DNA of 64,000 nucleotides from Pseudomonadales bacterium (lineage in GTDB: Bacteria; Pseudomonadota; Gammaproteobacteria; Pseudomonadales; Pseudohongiellaceae). The notes under the pieces are model-generated. The model was given only the letters and a program-made list of their open reading frames with translations. It did not search any database and had not been told where the DNA came from. This document shows, one piece after another, positions 56,103 through 64,000 of the stretch. A program made the position numbers and the translations under genes. Each line of letters opens with the position of its first letter. Position 1 is the first letter of the stretch. The DNA is taken from assembly GCA_012103535.1 (NCBI GenBank), contig WLWQ01000002.1, positions 1,054,001 through 1,118,000 of the forward strand, given 5' to 3'.

Positions 56103-57242
56103 CTAGTTTGCAGCTGCTTGTGGCTCAATAATTCGAGCTTCGCCAAAGCCGAGTATTGTTGGAAGATTGAAAGTCTGCCCGTTTCTATACACCTGAATAT
56201 TTATCGTTTCTCCAGGCTTTCTATTTCTTACTTCCATTAGGATATTTTCGGCGTCTACCACCTGAGTATTTTCCACCCGCGTAATTACATCGCCAGGTCT
56301 GATTCCAGCGCGCTCCGCGGCGCCACCGTCGTCGACACTCTCAACCAGCATTCCACGAATGTGATCGACTCCGAAGAATAACTGACTAGATTGCGAATCC
56401 AATGCTTCGCCGGTAAGCACACCAAGATAACCAGAATTTGCTTCAATTGTTTGGGCTACAAGATCTTCCATCGAACTAAAAGCGATGCTTGCAGGTGTGG
56501 CAAAACCAATACCTTCAAAATTTCCAGATTCTGAAAAAATTGATGAGTTAATTCCAACCAGGTTTCCTTGTGAGTCGATTAAAGCTCCGCCTGAATTTCC
56601 TGGATTGATAGCAGCATCAGTTTGAATTATTGATACGGTCTGATCAGGATTGTTTGTGATAGCACTGATAATGCCTTGAGAGACTGATTGGCCAATGTTT
56701 CTAGGGTAGCCAATGGCAAACACGATATCGCCAACCTCCAGTGCCTGAACATCGCCCATCTCGATAGGTGTCAGGTTGTCCATATTTATGTGAAGAACGG
56801 CGAGATCGTTCGGTTTATCCCAGGCAACAACCGTGGCGGGAATCCGGCGCCCATCACTAAGGGTCACTTCCGTATCGAAAAGATCAAATAAGTTATCAAC
56901 CACATGAAGGTTAGTAACAATGAATCCGCTTGAGCTTACTATCACGCCCGAACCAAGGCTGTTTTGCTCTTCAAGATAAAGATTAAGTTGATCTTCGGAA
57001 AGGCGTTCCACGGACTCTACATCGAATCGTGTGGCAGTAATTCCTACAACAGAAGGGGCCGCTTTGCTAATGGCATTGGCGAAAGAATTATTGTTATTGG
57101 AAGCAGTTGGGTTTTGACTTACTTGCTCTATTTGCTGACTGAGTTGGTCTAATTGTTGGTATTGTAAATAGACAATAGCAAGCAAGATGCCACACACAAC
57201 TGGCCAACTTATAAACTGAATAATTCTGACAGTTCGCTCCAT
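56103..57242 (-). CDS. degS: DegS/AlgW-type periplasmic serine protease
   Basis: The 379-residue protein has one N-terminal anchor helix (FISWPVVCGILLAIVYLQY) and a short coiled coil. The trypsin-like domain has triad His in FIVTNLHVVDN, Asp in KPNDLAVLHI, and Ser in INPGNSGGALIDSQGN. One PDZ domain follows (about 275-365). In DegS/AlgW the PDZ senses misfolded outer membrane proteins and the protease cuts the anti-sigma factor to free sigma-E/AlgU. It is convergent with hisD, as in Pseudomonas. Confidence 0.95.
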   Translation of the reverse strand: MERTVRIIQFISWPVVCGILLAIVYLQYQQLDQLSQQIEQVSQNPTASNNNNSFANAISKAAPSVVGITATRFDVESVERLSEDQLNLYLEEQNSLGSGVIVSSSGFIVTNLHVVDNLFDLFDTEVTLSDGRRIPATVVAWDKPNDLAVLHINMDNLTPIEMGDVQALEVGDIVFAIGYPRNIGQSVSQGIISAITNNPDQTVSIIQTDAAINPGNSGGALIDSQGNLVGINSSIFSESGNFEGIGFATPASIAFSSMEDLVAQTIEANSGYLGVLTGEALDSQSSQLFFGVDHIRGMLVESVDDGGAAERAGIRPGDVITRVENTQVVDAENILMEVRNRKPGETINIQVYRNGQTFNLPTILGFGEARIIEPQAAAN

Positions 57243-57321
57243 GGTCGCGTCCGTAGCTGTTTCTCTTGTTATGCTATTATGAACACTTCTTGCAATATAC
57301 AGTGACTAGAGGTTGTTTCCA

Positions 57322-58083
57322 ATGCCAGTTAGCCGGAATGAACTGGATATCGAGCTCAAAAATTTACTAAAACCGGAGCAGTTCAGTGACTACTGTCCTA
57401 ACGGATTGCAAGTTGAAGGTCATGATCAAGTAAGTAAAATCGTTTCAGGTGTAACCGCTAGTAAAGCTCTAATTGATGCTGCTGTCGCTGTCAGTGCAGA
57501 CTTTATCCTGGTACATCACGGATATTTTTGGCGTGGTGAAGATCAAACTATAACGGGTATCAAAAAAGCACGCATTCAAACTTTGCTTAACAACAATATA
57601 AGTTTAGCGGCTTATCATTTACCACTTGATGCCCATGTTGAGTTAGGTAACAACGCACAACTCGCCAAATTATTGGAATTCAAAATCGAAGCACCTCTAG
57701 ATGCTAATAGCAGCAATCCTATTGTGTTTGCTGGACGCCTCAACACACCGATGTCTTTTGCAGAGTTAGGTAGTCATATAGGACAGAAACTTGATCGAGA
57801 ACCGTTGGGTATAAAAGGTGTTAAAGAGAACATAGAAACAATTGCCTGGTGCACGGGCGCCGCGCAAAATTTTATAGAGCTTGCAGTTGCCGCTGAGGTA
57901 GATGCCTATTTAACAGGTGAAATTTCTGAACAAACAGTGCACATCGCCCGGGAATCAGGATTACATTTTTACTCGGCTGGGCATCATGCGACAGAGCGTT
58001 ATGGTGTACAGGCGGTTGGGAATTATCTGGCAGAAAAATTTACTCTACAGCATGAATTTATTGATATCGATAATCCAGCCTAG
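57322..58083 (+). CDS. Nif3-like dinuclear metal center protein
   Basis: The 253-residue NIF3/YbgI family member has metal-ligand motifs [13 protein letters not shown] and [12 protein letters not shown], and near the end [14 protein letters not shown]. It forms a hexameric toroid with a two-metal site; the physiological role is unsettled (hydrolase or cofactor-related). I prefer ATG 57322 with AGAGG nine bases upstream; a TTG three codons earlier is less likely. It converges with cysNC, the stops overlapping by four bases. Confidence 0.92.
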   Translation: MPVSRNELDIELKNLLKPEQFSDYCPNGLQVEGHDQVSKIVSGVTASKALIDAAVAVSADFILVHHGYFWRGEDQTITGIKKARIQTLLNNNISLAAYHLPLDAHVELGNNAQLAKLLEFKIEAPLDANSSNPIVFAGRLNTPMSFAELGSHIGQKLDREPLGIKGVKENIETIAWCTGAAQNFIELAVAAEVDAYLTGEISEQTVHIARESGLHFYSAGHHATERYGVQAVGNYLAEKFTLQHEFIDIDNPA

Positions 58084-59978
58084 ATAATTTCCTCATCCAG
58101 CATAAGCTGCACTACTCGATCCAAACATGCATCTATGGAAAGAGCTTCCGTGTCGAGTTCGAGATGCACAAACTCGGGCGGAGTATAAGGAAATGACAAT
58201 CCAGGAATATCTGTGGAATCGGTTCCCTCCGCGGCTGCATAGAGTCCAGATGGGTCTCGTTGAACACAGACATCTATTGGCGGATTACAATAAACCAGAT
58301 AGCAATTGTCTTTGCCAATTACGCTGACAGCATGTTCCTTGGAATCTAAGTTCGGTGCGACAAAAGAAGCGCAGCAGATTACACCGGAATCGTTTAGGAA
58401 CTTAGCAATGTGAGCGCTGCGGCGTAAATTCTCTGCACGGCCTTCAGCATCATGGGGTAAATCTCTGCTAATTCCGAGGCGCATGGTTTTGCCATCGAGT
58501 ACGGTGCTTACCCGACCCTTGTCAAACATCCTTCTTTCCAGTCCATGGGCCAACGTAGACTTTCCCGATCCTGAAACGCCGATAAACATAATCGTTGCTG
58601 GCTTCTGGCCATAACGTGCCGCACGCTCTTCTTTCGTAACATGGATATTATGGGTTTCGATTTGCGGTTTGCGTTCCTGCTGCTCGCAATCGATCATGCC
58701 GGCGCCAATTGTTACATTAGTTAAGCGATCGATAACAATGAAGCTGCCAGTTGCCCTATTTTCCTTATAGGCATCGAAACTCACTGCCTTGTTCAATGAC
58801 ATCTCAATCAAGCCGATTTCGTTGAGTTCCAATGTAGGGGCTGGCTGTTCTTCCAGGGTATTAACATCAATTTTATTGCGTATAGTCTTGATCTGGCCGG
58901 TTACTGTCGTGGTGCCTAGCTTTATGTCGTAATCTTTTCCGGATAATAAAGGGCTATCGGTCATCCAAACTAACGTAGCCTCAAAGTTATTGCGATTCGT
59001 TGGCAGATTAGTCGAATGGGTTATCACGTCGCCTCTGCTGACATCGATCTCATCTTCCAGCGTTAAGGTAATGGCCATTTCGGCATGGGCTAACTCGAGT
59101 TCTTCATCGAAAGTAACAATCGATTTGATGCGACTTGTTTTGTTAGATGGGAGTACAGTTATTTCGTCACCTTTACGTACGACCCCGGAGGCCACAGTTC
59201 CACAGAAACCACGAAAATTTAAATTGGGTCGATTCACATATTGAACTGGAAAGCGAAAATCTGAGTAGTTTCGATCGGCAGATATTTCGACTGTTTCCAA
59301 GATCGGCATAAGCGCACTGCCTTCGTACCAGGGCATGTTTTCACTGACATTTACAACGTTGTCGCCGTTTAATGCTGACAATGGAATAAAGTGGAAATCA
59401 GCAGGGGCCAGTTTTTCTGAAAAATTCAGATAGTCTGCCTTAATTTGTTCGTACACAGCTTGGTCGTAGTCCACCAAATCCATTTTATTGATGGCGACAA
59501 TGATGTGTCTTATTCCCAATAATGAGGCAATAAAGCTATGGCGCCTGGTCTGTGTTTGCACACCGTTGCGCGCATCGATCAGAATGATTGCCAAATCACA
59601 AGTGGAAGCGCCAGTGGCCATATTTCGCGTGTACTGTTCATGGCCTGGCGTGTCTGCAATGATGAATTTTCGTTTTGCTGTGGAGAAATAGCGATAGGCA
59701 ACATCGATAGTGATTCCCTGTTCTCTCTCAGCCTGTAATCCGTCTACCAATAACGCTAGATCGAGGCCTCCGGTTGTTCCCGACTTGACACTGTCAGCTT
59801 CGATGGCGGCTAACTGGTCTTCATAAATCATTTTCGAATCGTGTAGCAAGCGTCCTATCAGCGTGCTCTTCCCATCGTCAACGCTGCCGCAGGTAAGCAG
59901 GCGCAAAAGCTCTTTCCGCTCATGCTGGGCCAGGTAGGCGTTAATATCAGTACTGATTAATTCCGATTGATGGGACAT
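58080..59978 (-). CDS. cysNC: Sulfate adenylyltransferase subunit 1 / adenylylsulfate kinase fusion
   Basis: CysN (about residues 1-450) is an EF-Tu-like GTPase: [36 protein letters not shown], and NKMDLVDYD. CysC (about 455-632) has Walker [16 protein letters not shown], then [17 protein letters not shown] and [10 protein letters not shown]. Together they make APS and then PAPS in sulfate assimilation. The kinase part uses APN where E. coli CysC has SPY/SPH; Pseudomonas CysNC fusions have a similar APD, so this is a lineage feature, not decay. It follows cysD by six bases. Confidence 0.95.
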   Translation of the reverse strand: MSHQSELISTDINAYLAQHERKELLRLLTCGSVDDGKSTLIGRLLHDSKMIYEDQLAAIEADSVKSGTTGGLDLALLVDGLQAEREQGITIDVAYRYFSTAKRKFIIADTPGHEQYTRNMATGASTCDLAIILIDARNGVQTQTRRHSFIASLLGIRHIIVAINKMDLVDYDQAVYEQIKADYLNFSEKLAPADFHFIPLSALNGDNVVNVSENMPWYEGSALMPILETVEISADRNYSDFRFPVQYVNRPNLNFRGFCGTVASGVVRKGDEITVLPSNKTSRIKSIVTFDEELELAHAEMAITLTLEDEIDVSRGDVITHSTNLPTNRNNFEATLVWMTDSPLLSGKDYDIKLGTTTVTGQIKTIRNKIDVNTLEEQPAPTLELNEIGLIEMSLNKAVSFDAYKENRATGSFIVIDRLTNVTIGAGMIDCEQQERKPQIETHNIHVTKEERAARYGQKPATIMFIGVSGSGKSTLAHGLERRMFDKGRVSTVLDGKTMRLGISRDLPHDAEGRAENLRRSAHIAKFLNDSGVICCASFVAPNLDSKEHAVSVIGKDNCYLVYCNPPIDVCVQRDPSGLYAAAEGTDSTDIPGLSFPYTPPEFVHLELDTEALSIDACLDRVVQLMLDEEII

Positions 59979-59984
59979 GATCGC

Positions 59985-60893
59985 TTAGAAATATCCTTTG
60001 CGTTTCTTTTCTTCCATGGAGCCTGAACGATCAGTATCGATTAGCCGACCTTGTCGTTCGCTGCTGGTGGTGAGCAGCATCTCTTGAATGATTTCTGGCA
60101 ATGTTGTGGCTGTGGATTCAACGGCGCCAGTCAATGGGTAGCAACCCAAGGTGCGAAACCTTACGGTTTTAGTTTCAATTTCCTGGTCCTCGGCAATTGG
60201 CATGCGATCATCATCTACCAGAATATCAACTCCATCGAGCTTCACTACGGGTCTTGGTTTAGCGAAATACAATGGAACAATGTCGATGTTGTTCAAATAG
60301 ATGTATTGCCAGATATCCAGCTCTGTCCAGTTGGAAAGCGGGAATACGCGAATACTTTCGCCTTTATTTACCTTGCCATTGTAAATATTCCATAGCTCTG
60401 GTCGTTGGTTTTTAGGATCCCAGACATGATTTTTGTCGCGGAATGAAAAAACTCTTTCTTTCGCCCGTGACTTTTCTTCGTCTCTGCGGGCGCCACCAAA
60501 AGCTGCATCGAATTTGTACTTATCAAGTGCTTGTTTTAAGGCTTGGGTTTTCATGATGTCAGTGTGTTTTTCACTGCCATGAGAAAAGGGTCCAACGCCG
60601 GCATCTACCCCTTCCTGGTTGGTATGCACAATCATGTCCAAACCCAACTTTTCAATTTGTTGGTCTCGAAACTCGATCATTTCGCGGAACTTCCAGGTTG
60701 TGTCTACGTGCATCAGGGGGAAAGGGGGCTTGCCTGGATAAAACGCTTTAAGTGCCAGGTGCAACATTACAGATGAATCTTTGCCTATTGAATAGAGCAT
60801 GACTGGCTTGTCGAATTCCGCAGCCACTTCTCTAATTATATGAATACTCTCAGCCTCGAGTTGTTTGAGATGAGTCAGATTGTACTCGGCCAT
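59985..60893 (-). CDS. cysD: Sulfate adenylyltransferase subunit 2
   Basis: The 302-residue PP-loop ATP pyrophosphatase has the loop [47 protein letters not shown] and the C-terminal [13 protein letters not shown]. It catalyses sulfate adenylation with the CysN GTPase. It is the first gene of the pair; no cysH or further sulfate gene is next to it. Confidence 0.96.
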   Translation of the reverse strand: MAEYNLTHLKQLEAESIHIIREVAAEFDKPVMLYSIGKDSSVMLHLALKAFYPGKPPFPLMHVDTTWKFREMIEFRDQQIEKLGLDMIVHTNQEGVDAGVGPFSHGSEKHTDIMKTQALKQALDKYKFDAAFGGARRDEEKSRAKERVFSFRDKNHVWDPKNQRPELWNIYNGKVNKGESIRVFPLSNWTELDIWQYIYLNNIDIVPLYFAKPRPVVKLDGVDILVDDDRMPIAEDQEIETKTVRFRTLGCYPLTGAVESTATTLPEIIQEMLLTTSSERQGRLIDTDRSGSMEEKKRKGYF

Positions 60894-60965
60894 ATCGGTT
60901 TAGACGCTCTAAAATAGTTTCTTAATAAATGGTATTAGGGGTGGAGGAGCTGTTAAGTTTGCAAA

Positions 60966-61436
60966 TTACTTTGCAGGCTGAATGGGAATTTCTTCATCCG
61001 GCATTGATTTAGATTTATCAATACCAAAATCTTCAGATAGAGCACCTTTTTGGTCGGGTGATTGCTTCGCAGCATAATCTTTGGGCGGGATTAAACCTGC
61101 GGTCTCCTGTTCCTGACTGGTAGCTTCAAACACAGCATCTGATTCTGTGGGAAGCAACTTGCTGGCAACTTCAGTGCTACACAAATCTTGTGCTCCGCTA
61201 GCAAGATGCTGATATACCTCTTTGTAACTCTCTGTCATGTGCTGTACCAATTCGGCGGTCATGCCGAAATGATCGCTAACGCTGTCGCGATACTCGTCAT
61301 GTGATTCTTTTAGGGTTCGGATTTGATTTTCCAGTTCTTGCACGCGAGAAGGGCTCGTGTTCAAACGACTTGCGAACACCACGCCAGCAACTACGCCAAT
61401 TGCTAAGCAACCTATTGCTACAAACCAAATTGTCAT
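60966..61436 (-). CDS. zapG: ZapG (YhcB, DUF1043) cell-division/envelope protein
   Basis: The 156-residue protein has one N-terminal helix (VAIGCLAIGVVAGVVFA), a coiled coil (RVQELENQIRTLKESHDEYR), and the conserved DHFGMTAELVQHMTESYKEVYQHLASGA. The tail is acidic and disordered. YhcB/ZapG links division, peptidoglycan and envelope growth. Its place opposite zapE near rplM is conserved in gammaproteobacteria. Confidence 0.92.
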   Translation of the reverse strand: MTIWFVAIGCLAIGVVAGVVFASRLNTSPSRVQELENQIRTLKESHDEYRDSVSDHFGMTAELVQHMTESYKEVYQHLASGAQDLCSTEVASKLLPTESDAVFEATSQEQETAGLIPPKDYAAKQSPDQKGALSEDFGIDKSKSMPDEEIPIQPAK

Positions 61437-61633
61437 TGCTGACCGATACCTCTATCTGAAAAAGAGCCCTTAAGAGTCCAGAGCAGGGGCGTAAGTATAC
61501 CCCAAATCAGCTAAATCTCTGAAATTACTTTGGCTTGGAACAACTGTAAGCCACTGAATTCTGAGAAGAGGGTGGTTAATAATCTTAAACATCCCTAGAA
61601 TCCGAATGCATTTTTACTTTTCCCAACAGTGCA

Positions 61634-62743
61634 ATGATACCTTCAGAAAGATATCAACAAGATCTCGCTGATAAAGTCATCAGCAAAGACGCCAATCAAC
61701 AAAGGATTGTCTTGGCCTTTGATAAATTGTATCGCGACATTCAAATTTCAAGTGTTGAGACTCAATCCTTTACAAAAAAAGTATTCGGACTGTTTGGCAA
61801 TTCAGATGATAAGTCTAATCGAAGAATAGGCATCTATCTCTGGGGTGGAGTGGGAAGAGGCAAGACTTATCTGATGGACCTTTTTTTCGAATGTCTTCCT
61901 TTACAACAAAAACGGCGAACACACTTCCACAGATTCATGCAGTCAGTGCACAAAGAATTGAAAAAGCTACAAGGCCAAAAGAATCCACTGGAAACCATTG
62001 CCAGTACGATAGCCAGTAAGACCCAAGTACTGTGTTTCGATGAATTCTTCGTGTTGGATATTGGCGATGCCATGATTCTTGCCGGATTGCTGGAAGCGCT
62101 TTTTGAACACGGTGTCATCTTGATTGCTACCTCAAACATTCCTCCCGATAGCCTTTATGAAAATGGCTTGCAGCGAGAAAGATTTTTGCCCGCGATTGAT
62201 TTGATAAAGCAGAATACTGAGATCCTGGAATTGGATGGTGAAGTCGATTACCGGCTGCGTAGTTTGAGTCAGGCGACTCTGTATCATTGTCCGATTGATG
62301 AAGTGGCGGAAACTGCGTTGTTAAAAAGTTTTCATGAACTGGTTCCTAATCGATTGGAAATCGTTGTTGATGGCAGCTTAACTATTCTCGACCGAGAAAT
62401 ATCTTCACGCTGTCACGCAGAAGATGTTGCCTGGTTTGACTTTTATTCCCTATGCGATGGTCCCCGTAGTGCATTCGATTATGTTGAGATTGCGAAACTG
62501 TTTCATGCGCTGATTGTGAGCGGAGTACCAAAATTCGAAGCTGCAATGGATGACATGGCACGGCGCTTCGTGAATCTGGTGGATGAGCTCTATGACCGCA
62601 GGGTGAAATTAATTGTGTCCGCCGATGCGGAGATTTCCGAGCTTTATCAGGGGGAGCGCCTTGCCTTCGAATTCGAGCGCACTGCCTCGCGATTGCTCGA
62701 GATGCAATCCCACGATTATCTCAGTTGCGGCCACCTAGCTTAA
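61634..62743 (+). CDS. zapE: Cell division ATPase ZapE (AFG1-like)
   Basis: The 369-residue AFG1-family ATPase has Walker A LWGGVGRGKTYLMDLFFE, HRFMQSVHKEL, Walker B VLCFDEFFVLDIGDAMIL, sensor-1 ILIATSNIPP, and RFVNLVDELYDRRVKL near the end. ZapE acts on the Z-ring under stress in E. coli. It is divergent from zapG and precedes rplM-rpsI. Confidence 0.95.
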   Translation: MIPSERYQQDLADKVISKDANQQRIVLAFDKLYRDIQISSVETQSFTKKVFGLFGNSDDKSNRRIGIYLWGGVGRGKTYLMDLFFECLPLQQKRRTHFHRFMQSVHKELKKLQGQKNPLETIASTIASKTQVLCFDEFFVLDIGDAMILAGLLEALFEHGVILIATSNIPPDSLYENGLQRERFLPAIDLIKQNTEILELDGEVDYRLRSLSQATLYHCPIDEVAETALLKSFHELVPNRLEIVVDGSLTILDREISSRCHAEDVAWFDFYSLCDGPRSAFDYVEIAKLFHALIVSGVPKFEAAMDDMARRFVNLVDELYDRRVKLIVSADAEISELYQGERLAFEFERTASRLLEMQSHDYLSCGHLA

Positions 62744-62837
62744 TTACTAAATTCTATGGGTGAATTTTAAGCACTTTCGCGCTGAACAGAATTGCGCTGG
62801 AAGCAGCGAAAAAGCTGGATTTGCAGCCTAAATATCC

Positions 62838-62866
62838 TTGAATAATGGGAGTCTCTCCGGTAGTAT
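62838..62866 (+). promoter_or_regulatory. Candidate sigma-70 promoter for rplM-rpsI
   Basis: TTGAAT at 62838-62843 and TAGTAT at 62861-62866 are 17 bases apart, 36 bases before the rplM ATG. Both boxes match four of six consensus bases. This is the best pair in the gap. Confidence 0.4.
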
Positions 62867-62901
62867 TCGCGCTCCTTAAACTAATGCCCATTTGAAGTAT
62901 C

Positions 62902-63330
62902 ATGAAGACTTATAGCGCCAAACCCCATGAGGTTGACCAAAACTGGTTACTCGTTGATGCCGACGGTCAGACTCTAGGCCGCATGGCTTCTGCGATAGCG
63001 ACGCGATTGCGTGGTAAACACAAAGCAGAATATACCCCCCATGTGGACACTGGTGACTTTGTGGTAGTCATTAATGCTGACAAAGTGAAAGTGACCGGAA
63101 ACAAGGCCACGGACAAGATGTATCACTCACATTCCGGTTATCCCGGTGGACTGAAGTCTATTTCCTTTGAAAAACTGCAAGAACGTACGCCAGAAAAAGT
63201 GATTAAGCTGGCGGTAAAGGGCATGTTGCCACGTACCCCATTGGGACGAGCAATGTTTAAAAAACTTAAAGTATACGCTGGTGCGGAGCATCCTCATGGT
63301 GCCCAGCAACCGCAGACTGTTCAATTTTAG
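62902..63330 (+). CDS. rplM: 50S ribosomal protein L13
   Basis: 142 residues, the standard length for L13: [22 protein letters not shown] (split), [55 protein letters not shown], and HPHGAQQPQ. It heads the rplM-rpsI operon. Confidence 0.98.
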   Translation: MKTYSAKPHEVDQNWLLVDADGQTLGRMASAIATRLRGKHKAEYTPHVDTGDFVVVINADKVKVTGNKATDKMYHSHSGYPGGLKSISFEKLQERTPEKVIKLAVKGMLPRTPLGRAMFKKLKVYAGAEHPHGAQQPQTVQF

Positions 63331-63343
63331 GCGGTAGGATTTA

Positions 63344-63736
63344 ATGGCAACTACTCAATACTACGGAACCGGTCGACGTAAGACTTCGACGGCACGGGTC
63401 TACTTAACCAGCGGTAAAGGTAATATCACGATCAATCGTCGTCCAATAGAGGGCTATTTTGGTCGAGAAGTAGCTCGGATGATTGTCCGCCAACCGCTAG
63501 AACTGGTTGAGATGGTGGAAAAGTTTGATATCAATGTATCCGTCAGAGGCGGTGGTAGCTTCGGTCAGGCCGGCGCAATCCGACATGGGATTACTCGCGC
63601 GCTAATGGACTATGACAATGAATTAAAGCCAACTTTACGGAAAGCAGGATTCGTAACCCGCGATGCAAGAGAAGTTGAAAGAAAGAAAGTTGGTTTACGT
63701 AAGGCGAGAAAGAAGCCTCAATTTTCAAAACGTTAA
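63344..63736 (+). CDS. rpsI: 30S ribosomal protein S9
   Basis: 130 residues with the full S9 pattern: [61 protein letters not shown] and the conserved C-terminus PQFSKR, whose last residues reach the P site. It is 13 bases after rplM with TAGGAT as ribosome site. Confidence 0.98.
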   Translation: MATTQYYGTGRRKTSTARVYLTSGKGNITINRRPIEGYFGREVARMIVRQPLELVEMVEKFDINVSVRGGGSFGQAGAIRHGITRALMDYDNELKPTLRKAGFVTRDAREVERKKVGLRKARKKPQFSKR

Positions 63737-63756
63737 ATCCTACGAATACAGCAAAA

Positions 63757-63790
63757 ACGTCGAATTCTGGCCAGGATTCGACGTTTTTTT
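63757..63790 (+). terminator. Intrinsic terminator after rpsI
   Basis: CGTCGAAT pairs with ATTCGACG around an inner TCTGGCCAGG loop, followed by a run of T. An A-run before the stem could let it work on the other strand as well. Confidence 0.85.
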
Positions 63791-63870
63791 TGGGCAGTTT
63801 TCAACAGTAGAAAAATAAATTATTTATTAGCAAGATCAGTAAGATACAGGGGTTTTGGCCATGCCTCGAC

Positions 63871-63899
63871 TTGCGAAAAAACGCGATTTCTACTAAAAT
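63871..63899 (+). promoter_or_regulatory. Candidate promoter near right edge
   Basis: TTGCGA at 63871 and TAAAAT at 63894 are 17 bases apart. In Pseudomonas relatives petABC often follows rpsI, so this may drive a gene beyond the window, but no start of such a gene is visible before the edge. Confidence 0.3.
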
Positions 63900-64000
63900 T
63901 CAGTCGGTTTGCTTACCTAAAAAGGAAGCATCGCCTTTCACCACGATAGCTAGGCTCTCATGCCTTCTTTCGTGACGTTTCAATTGTAAAAAGTATGTTC

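Noticed and set aside
58080-58600. Decayed APS kinase domain in cysNC (APN instead of SPY/SPH)
   Set aside because: Pseudomonas CysNC fusions have a similar APD at this position, and the Walker A motif is intact, so it is a lineage form.
63900-64000. Start of a gene at the right edge
   Set aside because: Only short frames are visible and none has a clear ribosome site; the expected petA start is not recognisable.

Overview
The window is a chromosomal segment of a gammaproteobacterium, most likely a marine relative of the Pseudomonadales. Gene order matches Pseudomonas in several long blocks: gluQ-cbrA-cbrB-crcZ-pcnB-panB-panC-acs; kdsD-kdsC-lptC-lptA-lptB-rpoN-ptsN-rapZ-ptsO; ibaG-murA-hisG-hisD-degS; cysD-cysNC; zapG-zapE-rplM-rpsI. 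Several sodium-type symporters, a calcium/sodium antiporter and a potassium-type membrane pyrophosphatase fit a marine lifestyle. By eye the G+C content is moderate (mid-40s percent). No rRNA, tRNA, CRISPR array, insertion sequence or prophage was seen.

Layout. 1-5.6 kb: a cut-off gene and a lipid/isoprenyl-type methyltransferase (AT-rich by eye), a membrane class III cyclase, a small zinc-ribbon protein, selA without selB, and a Bcr/CflA efflux pump. 5.6-12.2 kb: a minus-strand operon of DUF58, a transglutaminase-like membrane protein, a MoxR ATPase and a periplasmic TPR protein whose 3' end looks frameshifted. 12.2-18.6 kb: OsmC, acs, panC, panB, a deoxynucleoside kinase and pcnB. 18.6-25.2 kb: the carbon-control locus with the two-component system CbrA/CbrB, a small coupled membrane ORF (cbrX-like), and between cbrB and pcnB a very good candidate for the sRNA CrcZ, with a sigma-54 promoter, an upstream inverted repeat, five A-rich clusters and an intrinsic terminator; gluQ and dksA follow. 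25.5-31.8 kb: an aminotransferase, sfsA, a Cys/Met-metabolism PLP enzyme coupled to a Rieske protein, a second DksA-like protein, an exported protein of unknown role and a coiled-coil lipoprotein. 32-39.7 kb: membrane pyrophosphatase, Mrp/ApbC ATPase, an alanine/glycine-type symporter and a two-subunit SSS symporter. 40-51.7 kb: hybrid sensor kinase, darP, mgtE, then the nitrogen-PTS/rpoN/Lpt/Kds operon. 51.9-64 kb: mlaC alone, ibaG, murA, hisG, hisD, degS, a Nif3-like protein, cysNC, cysD, zapG, zapE, rplM and rpsI.

How the parts fit. CbrA-CbrB together with RpoN (also in this window) would drive crcZ. CrcZ is expected to titrate Hfq/Crc away from A-rich motifs on mRNAs. Both symporter units at 35.9-39.6 kb carry such a motif directly upstream of the Shine-Dalgarno sequence, so regulator and plausible targets may lie in one window. 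Several usual neighbours are absent from their expected positions: folK, panD and pgi; hpf; mlaFED and mlaB; selB. These may be elsewhere in the genome.
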